Positions 1-6,229 of a DNA stretch of 11,191 bases are shown here, piece by piece; position 1 is the first letter of the stretch; each line of letters starts with the position of its first letter. The stretch lies in NCBI GenBank assembly GCA_037139735.1, contig JBAXFU010000100.1:1-11191 (forward strand), given 5' to 3'. Below the pieces are notes generated by a model that saw nothing but the letters and a program-made list of their open reading frames with translations, did not search any database and was not told where the DNA came from. The DNA is from UBA2402 sp037139735. GTDB lineage: Bacteria; Planctomycetota; Phycisphaerae; Phycisphaerales; UBA1924. The translations under genes were made by a program, and so were the position numbers.

Positions 1-180
1 GGCAAGCCCACGGCATGGGGGCCGATTCGCGCGGCGGTGCGAGCCGGATCGATGTGGCGCGCCCAGCGCGTTGGGGGGACGGAACAGAGGCCCCGAATCG
101 GGCATCCGCCGCGCCGCTCTCCCCGCCCCCGCCGCCCGCGGCCGCATCCAGTCGCCCGTTCCGACGAACCCCTTGCAGCC
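1..180. other. Left edge, no supported gene
   Basis: All three forward frames are open or nearly open here, which is expected at this GC content and is not evidence of coding. The frame of the SRPBCC gene stays open back to base 1, but it reads as arginine- and proline-rich low-complexity sequence with no domain. Another frame (from base 3, stopping near 194) gives an Ala/Pro-rich tail that could be the 3' end of an upstream gene; I cannot recognise it. I see no clear promoter, terminator or tRNA. Confidence 0.4.
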
Positions 181-669
181 ATGCGCGAACATGAACTGGT
201 CACCACCCTGTGGCTCCCCCGCACGCCCGAGCAGATCTTCCCATTTTTCGCGGACGCGGGGAATCTCGACGCCATCACGCCCCCGTGGCTCAACTTCCGC
301 ATCCGCACGCCCCTGCCCGTCGAGATGAAGGCCGGGGCCCGGCTCGAGTATTCGATCCGGCTGCACGGCATCCCCATCCGCTGGCGGACCAACATCGCCG
401 CGTGGACCCCGCCCTTCATGTTCGTCGACGAGCAGATCAGCGGCCCCTACCGGCTGTGGCACCACACCCACCGCTTCGAGGCCTCCAACGGCGGCACGCT
501 CTGCACCGACCGCGTCCGCTACGCCCACTGGGGCGGTCCGCTCGTCGAACGCTGGTTCGTCAGGCCCGATGTCGAACGCATCTTCGACTACCGTCGCCAA
601 CGCCTCGTCGAACTCTTCGGCGACGCGACCGTCACCGCACAGGTTCCCCTCGCGGCAGCATCGACGTGA
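181..669 (+). CDS. SRPBCC-family ligand-binding protein (COG4276-like)
   Basis: A 162-residue protein of the START/Bet v 1-like SRPBCC superfamily, which forms a helix-grip fold around a hydrophobic pocket. The ligand is unknown, and such proteins are normally cytoplasmic. Visible family features are the N-terminal segment with PEQIFPFFADAGNLDAITPP (residues 16-35), the GIPIRW turn (63-68), FVDEQ followed by GPYRLWHHTHRFE (81-100), the GGT..TDRVRY strand (104-114) and a C-terminal helix with IFDYRRQRL (134-142). I chose ATG 181 because the domain begins almost at once; the frame is open further upstream but encodes only low-complexity sequence. There is no convincing Shine-Dalgarno before this ATG. 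It stands alone on the plus strand, and its last 38 bases overlap the convergent lipoprotein gene. Family membership is firm; the function is not known. Confidence 0.85.
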   Translation: MREHELVTTLWLPRTPEQIFPFFADAGNLDAITPPWLNFRIRTPLPVEMKAGARLEYSIRLHGIPIRWRTNIAAWTPPFMFVDEQISGPYRLWHHTHRFEASNGGTLCTDRVRYAHWGGPLVERWFVRPDVERIFDYRRQRLVELFGDATVTAQVPLAAAST

Positions 670-1294
670 ACTCCTCGCAGGCGCGGTCCACCACCGTCGC
701 CCTCGCGTTGACCGCCTCGAGCACCGCCGCATACCTGTCCCGCGGCGGCGGCGTCAACGACGGCGACAAGGCCGATCGCCGGTGCTTGAGCGCCAAGACG
801 TCGTCGTCGAGTTTCGTGAACAAGGGCTCGATCGGGTCGGCGCACTCCCGCAGCACCAGCCGCAGCGGTTCCCACCGCGACTTGAAGTCCGCCAGGTCGG
901 CACGCGACTTGGCCTTGAGTTCATCGTCGGCGTAGGCGCGAGTCTCCTTCGCCCACTCCTCCAGCAGCATCGCCGCCGACGCCTCCACCTGCCGCAGCCG
1001 GTTGCGCAGTTGCGACATGCGTCCCCTGCAACGGATGGTCGCACGCCGGGCCCGCACGAAGGCCTCGTCACGGTCCGGCTCGTCGAAAAGTTCGAGCATC
1101 TCCGCCGCCGCCTGGTTCAGGTCGGCCACGGCCGTGGCGTACGCCTCGCGCGTGGTCTCGACGTTCACGCCCAGCTGCCGCACGCGGTCGCGGGCGAAGG
1201 CGTCGGCGATCTCGTTGCGGCCCGTGCGACAGCCCGCCAGCCCAAACGCGGCGGATGCCAGGCACAGGGCGATGGCCGACCGACGCGTGAACAT
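632..1294 (-). CDS. DUF2959-like predicted lipoprotein
   Basis: A 220-residue exported protein. The N-terminus is a short basic stretch, a hydrophobic segment and a lipobox LAGC, with lipidated Cys22, so it should be a lipid-anchored envelope protein. The rest is alpha-helical and highly charged, with coiled-coil character. The central stretch around residues 107-175 (LLEEWAKETRAYADDEL, then a segment ending PLFTKLDDDVLALKH) resembles the core I recall for DUF2959 proteins, whose function is unknown. The ATG at 1294 lies only 4 bases after the accC stop, so it is almost certainly the last gene of the accBC transcript and may depend on translational coupling; its Shine-Dalgarno is weak. Its 3' end overlaps the convergent SRPBCC gene. 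The lipoprotein call is solid; the DUF2959 assignment is from memory of family sequence patterns and needs a profile search. Confidence 0.8.
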   Translation of the reverse strand: MFTRRSAIALCLASAAFGLAGCRTGRNEIADAFARDRVRQLGVNVETTREAYATAVADLNQAAAEMLELFDEPDRDEAFVRARRATIRCRGRMSQLRNRLRQVEASAAMLLEEWAKETRAYADDELKAKSRADLADFKSRWEPLRLVLRECADPIEPLFTKLDDDVLALKHRRSALSPSLTPPPRDRYAAVLEAVNARATVVDRACEEFTSMLPRGEPVR

Positions 1295-1298
1295 GCCG

Positions 1299-2648
1299 TC
1301 AGACCCCGCTCTTGAGCAGTCGCTCGAGGTAGTGGATGTCGACGCCGCCTCGACGGAAGTCGGTGTTCTCGACCAGCCGCTGGTGCAGCGGGATCGTCGT
1401 CTTGATCGGGCCGACGTGGAACTCTCGCAGGGCGCGTGCCGCCCGGTCGAGCGCCTGCTCGCGGGTGTCGGCGTGCACGATCAGTTTGCCCACCATGCTG
1501 TCGTAGTTGGGAGGAACGACGTACCCGGGCACCACGTGGGTGTCCATGCGGACGCCTGGCCCGCCGGGCACCTCCCACTTGTCGATGCGTCCCGCGCTGG
1601 GCCGGAAGCCGTGGGCGGGGTCCTCGGCGCAGATGCGACACTCGATGGCGTGGCCGCGGATCTTGACGTCGGACTGCGAGAACGGAATCTTCTCCCCCGC
1701 CGCGATGCGGATCGACATCTTGACGATGTCGACGCCGGTGACCATCTCCGTGACGGGGTGCTCCACCTGCACGCGGGTGTTCACCTCGAGCATGTAGAAG
1801 TCGCCCTTGCCGTCGAGCAGGAACTCGCACGTCGCCGCCCCGGCGTAGCCCGCGTTGATGATCATCTTCGCGGCGGACTGACAGACCTTCTCGAGCTTGG
1901 CGCGATCGATGTTGGGGGCCGGGGCCTCCTCGATCACCTTCTGGTGGCGACGCTGGAGCGAGCAGTCACGCTCCCAGAGGTACACGGCGTTGCCGTGCTT
2001 GTCGCCGAGCATCTGGATCTCGACGTGGCGGGCGTGCTCGAGGTACTTCTCGATGAAGACCGCGCCGTTGCCGAAGGCGGCCTGCGCCTCCTGGCTCGCG
2101 ATGCGGAGCATCGAACGAAGCGTGGCCTCGTTGTGGCACACCTTCATGCCGCGACCGCCGCCGCCCGCGGCGGCCTTGATGATGACCGGATAGCCGATCT
2201 CGGAGGCAACCTTCACGGCCTCGTCCTCTTCCTCGATGGCGTCCTCGCTGCCCGGGAAGACGGGCACGCCGTTGGCGCGGGCCGTCTTCTTGCAGTCCAC
2301 CTTGTCGCCCAGCTTCTGCATCGCCTCGGGCGAAGGGCCGATGAACTCGATCTTGCAGTCGCGGCACGCCTGCGAGAAGTCGGGGCGCTCCGAGAGGAAG
2401 CCGTAGCCCGGGTGGATGGCGTCGACGTCGGCGATCTCGGCCGCCGCGATGAGCCTCGCGATGTTGAGATAGCTCTCCTTGGCGGGGCCCGGGCCGATGC
2501 AGATGGCGCGGTCGGCCATCTTCAGGTACGGGGCGTCCTTGTCGGCCGTGGAATAGACGCAGACCGTCTCGATCCCCAGCTCCTCGCACGCTCGCATGAT
2601 GCGGAGGGCGATCTCGCCCCGGTTGGCGATCAGAACTCTCTTGAACAT
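1299..2648 (-). CDS. accC: Biotin carboxylase, subunit of acetyl-CoA carboxylase
   Basis: Catalyses ATP- and bicarbonate-dependent carboxylation of the biotin carried on AccB, the first half-reaction of acetyl-CoA carboxylase in fatty-acid synthesis; cytoplasmic. From the ATG at 2648 the protein is 449 residues, the same length as E. coli AccC. It starts with the typical MFKRVLIANRGEIALR. An ATP-grasp glycine-rich loop lies at residues 161-168 (AGGGGRGM). E275 and E288 are the expected metal ligands, and EVNTRVQVEHPVTE (288-301) carries the catalytic N290, R292 and E296; R338 matches the conserved biotin-site arginine. A TTG 30 bases upstream would also keep the frame, but ATG 2648 has AGGAT (2655-2659) at 6-base spacing and gives the family N-terminus. 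It follows accB after 40 bases and precedes the lipoprotein gene by 4, so the three form one operon. No accA or accD is in the window. Confidence 0.97.
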   Translation of the reverse strand: MFKRVLIANRGEIALRIMRACEELGIETVCVYSTADKDAPYLKMADRAICIGPGPAKESYLNIARLIAAAEIADVDAIHPGYGFLSERPDFSQACRDCKIEFIGPSPEAMQKLGDKVDCKKTARANGVPVFPGSEDAIEEEDEAVKVASEIGYPVIIKAAAGGGGRGMKVCHNEATLRSMLRIASQEAQAAFGNGAVFIEKYLEHARHVEIQMLGDKHGNAVYLWERDCSLQRRHQKVIEEAPAPNIDRAKLEKVCQSAAKMIINAGYAGAATCEFLLDGKGDFYMLEVNTRVQVEHPVTEMVTGVDIVKMSIRIAAGEKIPFSQSDVKIRGHAIECRICAEDPAHGFRPSAGRIDKWEVPGGPGVRMDTHVVPGYVVPPNYDSMVGKLIVHADTREQALDRAARALREFHVGPIKTTIPLHQRLVENTDFRRGGVDIHYLERLLKSGV

Positions 2649-2654
2649 TCGTGG

Positions 2655-2659
2655 ATCCT
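2655..2659 (-). promoter_or_regulatory. accC: Ribosome binding site of accC
   Basis: On the minus strand AGGAT sits 6 bases before the ATG at 2648. It decides that start over the in-frame TTG at 2678. Confidence 0.6.
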
Positions 2660-2688
2660 GCTGTCGCGACGACGCCAAGCCCGCTGGC

Positions 2689-3150
2689 TCAGGCGCGGAG
2701 GGTGAAGAGCTTCTGCCCGAACTCGACGGCCTGGCCGTTCTTGACCAGCATGCTCTCGAGGACGCCGGCCTTCTCGGCCTTGATCTCGTTGAAGACCTTC
2801 ATCGCCTCGATGATGCACACCACCGTGTCGGGGCTGACCTGCTGTCCCACCTTCACGAAGGGGCCCGCGTCCGGATTGGGCGAGGCGTAGAAGGTGCCCA
2901 CCATCGGCGATTCGATGTGAATGCCCGGAGCCACCGTCGCCACCGCCGGAGCCGCCGAGGCCGCGGGGGCAGCCGCAGCCGCCGGAGCAGGCGCGGCCGC
3001 CACGGGAGCCGGGGCGTACTGCACCATCGGCACGCCACCGACGCCACGCTTGATCGTCACGCTTTCCTTGTCGCCCTTGAGCTCGACCTCGGTCAGGTCG
3101 TTCTCGGCCATCAGCGACACAAGCTCCTTGAGTTTCGCGATATCCATCAT
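2689..3150 (-). CDS. accB: Biotin carboxyl carrier protein of acetyl-CoA carboxylase
   Basis: Carries the covalently bound biotin that AccC carboxylates and that the carboxyltransferase then uses on acetyl-CoA. The 153-residue protein has the usual AccB layout. An N-terminal helix-rich segment begins MMDIAKLKELVSLMAENDL. An Ala/Pro linker of about 33 residues (roughly 45-75) follows. The biotinyl domain begins at IESPMVGTFYASP and contains EAMKVFNEI, in which the lysine (K118 with this start) is the biotinylation site. Length is close to the E. coli protein (156). The first of two adjacent ATGs, at 3150, was chosen because GGAGA (3159-3163) lies 8 bases before it; a TTG six bases further upstream is too close to that Shine-Dalgarno. 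It follows the M24 peptidase gene after 149 bases, enough room for its own promoter, and leads into accC. Confidence 0.96.
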   Translation of the reverse strand: MMDIAKLKELVSLMAENDLTEVELKGDKESVTIKRGVGGVPMVQYAPAPVAAAPAPAAAAAPAASAAPAVATVAPGIHIESPMVGTFYASPNPDAGPFVKVGQQVSPDTVVCIIEAMKVFNEIKAEKAGVLESMLVKNGQAVEFGQKLFTLRA

Positions 3151-3158
3151 CTGCAACG

Positions 3159-3163
3159 TCTCC
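3159..3163 (-). promoter_or_regulatory. accB: Ribosome binding site of accB
   Basis: On the minus strand GGAGA lies 8 bases before the ATG at 3150. This spacing favours 3150 over the upstream TTG at 3156, which would leave only about 2-3 bases. Confidence 0.6.
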
Positions 3164-3232
3164 GTGGTCGTTCAGTGTCCGTCAGGGAGGTGACGCCCGG
3201 GCGGACGATCATGGTCCGGAATCGGGAACGGG

Positions 3233-3238
3233 AGCATA
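3233..3238 (-). promoter_or_regulatory. Possible -10 element of the accBC promoter
   Basis: On the minus strand TATGCT stands out in very GC-rich surroundings, about 80 bases before accB. It matches the sigma70 -10 consensus at four of six positions. No good -35 element is visible 16-18 bases upstream, so this is only a candidate. Confidence 0.25.
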
Positions 3239-3251
3239 GCGCGGCGAGACG

Positions 3252-3263
3252 GGGCTTCGGCCC
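3252..3263. other. GGGC-TTCG-GCCC hairpin between the M24 peptidase gene and accB
   Basis: A perfect 4-base stem closes a four-base loop. Read on the plus strand it is the very stable cUUCGg tetraloop; read on the minus strand, the direction of the surrounding genes, the loop is CGAA. It lies 36 bases downstream of the peptidase stop. No T-run follows on either strand, so it is not a standard intrinsic terminator; it could protect the peptidase mRNA 3' end, or be incidental. Confidence 0.3.
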
Positions 3264-3299
3264 GCCGCCCGAACGCATGCCGCACCGCTCGTGAAGGCC

Positions 3300-4424
3300 T
3301 CAGCCCAGCGTGGCCCACTTCAGGTCTTGCGGCAACGAACAGAGGTTCTTGGCCCCCTTGGCGGTGATGACGTAGTCGTCCTCGAGCCGCACGCCGCCGA
3401 TGCCCGGCAGATAAATGCCCGGCTCGATCGTGACGACATGACCGGGCACAAGTTTGGTCTCGCCGAGCATGTGGGTGATCCGCGGATCTTCATGCCCGTT
3501 GAAGCCCAGCCCGTGCCCGAGCCCGTGGCCGAAGTGCTCGCCGTAGCCGTGCTTGGCGATGTGGTCGCGGGCGATGGCGTCGATCTCTCGCGTGGTGCGT
3601 CCGGGCGCGAGGGCGGCGGCCGCCTTCTCCTTGGCATCCAGCACGATCTGGTAGATCTCCGCCACCTTCGCCGGCCACTTGCCCAGCGCAACCACTCGCG
3701 TCATGTCGCTGTGGTACCCCTTCCAGATCGCGCCCCAGTCGATCAGCACCGCCCGGTTGGCCCGCAGGCGGTGTCGCTGCGGGCGATAGTGCGGCAGCGA
3801 GCCGTTGGGATCGGCCGCGACGATCGTCTGGAAGCCCGGCGCGCTCGACCCTCGCCGCTTCATCTCGGCCTCGAGCGTGGCGGCCACCTCGAGTTCCGTC
3901 ATGCCCGGCTTCATCGTCGGGAGCGTGGCGAGGAGCGCCTCCTCCTGGATGCGCACGGCCTTGCGGATGAGCGCCACCTCGGCATCGTCCTTGATGGCCC
4001 GCATCGCGGCGATCACGCCGCTGCACGGCACGAGCCGCTTCTCCGCGCCCTTGCCCCAGGCCGCGCCGTACGCCGCACGCTCGGCGAGGGTCATCGTCTC
4101 GGCCTGCACGTGCACCTCCTTGACGCCCTCGCGTCGAAGCAGGTCGGCCACGGCCGCGGTCATCGATCCCTTGCGGATGATGATCTCGCACAGCGGGGCG
4201 ATCTCCTCCAGCTCCTCCTGGTATCGAAAGTCGCTGACGATCGCGCAGGCCTTGGGCGACACGAGCAGGTAGCTGTCGCCCCCGAGAAAGCCGGTGAGGT
4301 AGCCCACGTCGAGCGGGTTGGTGATGAAGAAGTGCTCGATGCCGAGCTTGCGGAGGCGGGCCCGGAGCTTGGAGAAGCGGGCCCGGAAGATCGACAGGTC
4401 GTGCTTGGAGGACGTGGTGGTCAT
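3300..4424 (-). CDS. M24B-family metallopeptidase, Xaa-Pro peptidase type
   Basis: A 374-residue pita-bread metallopeptidase expected to cleave the bond between an N-terminal residue and proline, acting as aminopeptidase P or prolidase in the cytoplasm. The N-terminal creatinase-like domain covers about residues 12-140, the catalytic domain about 148-370. All five metal ligands of a dinuclear site are visible: D229 (LIDWGA), D240 (GYHSDMTR), H304 (GHGLGHGLG), E334 (TIEPGIYLP) and E348 (VRLEDDYVI). H212 (LPHY) and H311 (GHEDPR) fit the conserved active-site histidines. There is no signal peptide. ATG 4424 gives a normal N-terminus, but no Shine-Dalgarno is seen; the start codon lies in an inverted repeat. 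It is the first gene of the leftward block, upstream of accBC, as yqhT is in Firmicutes. Sequence alone does not tell aminopeptidase P from prolidase. Confidence 0.92.
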   Translation of the reverse strand: MTTTSSKHDLSIFRARFSKLRARLRKLGIEHFFITNPLDVGYLTGFLGGDSYLLVSPKACAIVSDFRYQEELEEIAPLCEIIIRKGSMTAAVADLLRREGVKEVHVQAETMTLAERAAYGAAWGKGAEKRLVPCSGVIAAMRAIKDDAEVALIRKAVRIQEEALLATLPTMKPGMTELEVAATLEAEMKRRGSSAPGFQTIVAADPNGSLPHYRPQRHRLRANRAVLIDWGAIWKGYHSDMTRVVALGKWPAKVAEIYQIVLDAKEKAAAALAPGRTTREIDAIARDHIAKHGYGEHFGHGLGHGLGFNGHEDPRITHMLGETKLVPGHVVTIEPGIYLPGIGGVRLEDDYVITAKGAKNLCSLPQDLKWATLG

Positions 4425-4449
4425 GGCGGGCGATGGTACGACCCGCCAT
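4423..4449. promoter_or_regulatory. Inverted repeat in the divergent peptidase/permease gap
   Basis: Perfect 8-base arms ATGGCGGG (4423-4430) and CCCGCCAT (4442-4449) are separated by 11 bases. A second, mutually exclusive pair, CGATGG (4431-4436) and CCATCG (4446-4451), overlaps it. The repeat fills half of the 52 bases between two divergent genes, so it could be an operator acting on both. In the peptidase mRNA the first pair would put the AT of the start codon into a stem, so it could instead control translation. The repeat is directly visible; the function is inference. Confidence 0.4.
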
Positions 4450-4476
4450 CGACGGGGCTAATCTCCAAGCGACGCC

Positions 4477-6126
4477 GTGACCGACGCTCGTCCTGCATCA
4501 CGCCTGAAGCGACTGGCGACCGATCGGACGCTCGCCGCGATCCTCTGCGCCGCGAGCGTGGTCGCCGTCGCCGGTCCCGCGGCGTCGCTCGCCCTCCACC
4601 TGCTTGGCATGCAGCGTCCCGTCGACGCACCCGCCGTCTTTGACCCCGTGCTCGCCGAACCTCCGTGGTCGCTGCTGCTGCGAAGCGCGACGTGGGCGGT
4701 CGGCATCGCCGTGCTCGCCACCGCCGCGGCGATTCCGGCCGCGTGGCACGTCCGGGGCCGGCCCGCGGCGATGCTCGCCTTCCTCGCGCCCCTCGCGCTT
4801 CCAAGCTACTTCGCGTATGCCGCCCTCAATCTGCTGCGTGCGCCCGGAACGCCGCTGGGCGACTGGCTCGCGGGGTTGGCGGATCACGGATGGCCCGACG
4901 CCCCGATGCTCGCCGGTCGCGCCATCGCGGCCGTGGCGCTCGTCCTCTGGACCTGGCCGCTCGCGATGCTGGCGTTGCTGCCCGCCGTGCGTGCCGTCAG
5001 CGACGACACGCTCGATCAACTCGACGTCGATGCCCCGGACGCCGCACGGCGGATGCTCACGCGGCTGTCGCTGCTGGGCGTGGCGCCGCTTCTGGCGGCC
5101 TCGCTGGTGGGGCTCGTCGTGCTCGGCTCGCCCGTGCCCCTGCACGTGGCGCAGGTGCCCACCGCCTCGATGGCGGTCTGGATCGGGCTCATGCAAGACC
5201 CCGCCAACCCGCGTCACTGGCTCGCGGGCTGGCCCCTGCTGGCGCCCGCGATCATCGCCGCAACCTGGTTGGCGATGCGGCTGGGCCCCGGGGGCGAATC
5301 GGGCGAAGCCCCGTCGACGCCGCGGCCGCGCCGAGCCCCGGGACTGGCGTGTGCTGCGGGGGCGCTGTGGGTCGCCTCGGTCGCCATGCCGATGGCCCTC
5401 CTGTCGTGGAACCTGCACGAATGGGCGGCGATTCCTCGGTTCGTGCACGTGCATCAAGAGGCCCTGATTGGCAGCGCGTCGGTCGCGGCGGCCACGGGAA
5501 TCACCTCCGGCTTCATCGCGTGTCTCTTCTGGTGGATCGCCCCGCGGGCGTGGAGAACCGATCCCTGGAGCCGCCGAGGAGTGGCCGTCGCCGTCGCCGC
5601 GTGGTGTGCCGCCACGCTCGCGCCGGGGATCATGATCGGTGCGGGATTCGCGCATCTGGCCCGTGCCGCGCCCTTGGCCGCCATCGCCGACTCCATCATC
5701 CCCTCCGTCGCGGCGCACGTGGTGCGGTACGCATCGCCGTGCATCCTCGCGGCGATGCTCATGCTGCGGGCCGAGAGTCGGGCTGCCGCGGATGCCGTGC
5801 GGCTCGATGGCGCAGACACCCTCCGAGGCTTCGTCGCCACCCGCCTCCGCGCCGGCGCGGGCCCGCTGGTGGCCTGCATGCTGCTCACGGCCTCGCTGAG
5901 CCTTCACGACATCGATACGTCGATCCTCGTGCAGCCCCCGGGCGGCGAGATGCTCCCGCAGCACATGCTCGGCTATCTCCACTTCTGGAAGACCGAGGAA
6001 CTCTCGGCAGGGACGCTCATCCTCATGACCGCATCGCTGGTCGCGACGGCGGCGGCGGCGTGGCTGCTGCGAGGCTTCGCCTCGGCGGTGCAACCGGCAA
6101 GGAGCCGCGACGGTACCAGCCGGTGA
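4477..6126 (+). CDS. ABC transporter permease, two-domain FbpB/ThiP type
   Basis: A 549-residue inner-membrane protein with about 12 predicted hydrophobic helices (among them roughly 19-43, 69-91, 97-120, 146-170, 199-218, 252-268, 288-310, 329-355, 367-392, 461-480 and 511-532). It has two permease halves joined near residues 270-288 by a Pro/Arg-rich loop. Each half has an EAA-like coupling loop: the second (AAADAVRLDGADTLRGF, about 436-452) is clear, the first (about 185-201) degenerate. The pattern near 486-500 (VQPPGGEMLPQHMLGY) resembles the matching segment in iron(III) and thiamine permeases. Such fused permeases work with a periplasmic binding protein and an ATPase, usually for ferric iron, thiamine or similar ligands; neither partner gene is in this window and the substrate cannot be read from sequence. 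The start is GTG with no obvious Shine-Dalgarno, 52 bases from the divergent peptidase gene. Confidence 0.85.
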   Translation: MTDARPASRLKRLATDRTLAAILCAASVVAVAGPAASLALHLLGMQRPVDAPAVFDPVLAEPPWSLLLRSATWAVGIAVLATAAAIPAAWHVRGRPAAMLAFLAPLALPSYFAYAALNLLRAPGTPLGDWLAGLADHGWPDAPMLAGRAIAAVALVLWTWPLAMLALLPAVRAVSDDTLDQLDVDAPDAARRMLTRLSLLGVAPLLAASLVGLVVLGSPVPLHVAQVPTASMAVWIGLMQDPANPRHWLAGWPLLAPAIIAATWLAMRLGPGGESGEAPSTPRPRRAPGLACAAGALWVASVAMPMALLSWNLHEWAAIPRFVHVHQEALIGSASVAAATGITSGFIACLFWWIAPRAWRTDPWSRRGVAVAVAAWCAATLAPGIMIGAGFAHLARAAPLAAIADSIIPSVAAHVVRYASPCILAAMLMLRAESRAAADAVRLDGADTLRGFVATRLRAGAGPLVACMLLTASLSLHDIDTSILVQPPGGEMLPQHMLGYLHFWKTEELSAGTLILMTASLVATAAAAWLLRGFASAVQPARSRDGTSR

Positions 6127-6229
6127 ATGCGGCGTGCGCGGCCGTGCCGCCGACGGTACACTCTGGAAAGGATCCGCCGCCGAAGAGTTCGGGAGCGTTG
6201 GCCCGAGCCGCACGCGGGGACCTTGGCGC

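Noticed and set aside
37..180. N-terminal extension of the SRPBCC protein from a GTG at 37
   Set aside because: The extra 48 residues are Arg/Pro-rich without structure, and the SRPBCC fold begins right after ATG 181.
1002..2705. A 567-codon plus-strand frame opposite accC
   Set aside because: It is antisense to accC, whose catalytic residues and length match the family exactly; the shadow has only Asp/Val/His/Leu-rich repeats typical of reverse-read GC-rich codons.
6144..6159. Small hairpin (GTGCCG / CGGTAC, loop of 4) 17 bases after the permease stop, considered as a terminator
   Set aside because: The stem is 6 pairs with one G-T wobble and no T-run follows. It is too weak to call in sequence of this GC content.
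6134..6229. N-terminal extension of the NHL protein from a GTG at 6134
   Set aside because: It would put 32 extra residues before a signal peptide; ATG 6230 has a Shine-Dalgarno-like GGGGA and places the signal sequence at the N-terminus.
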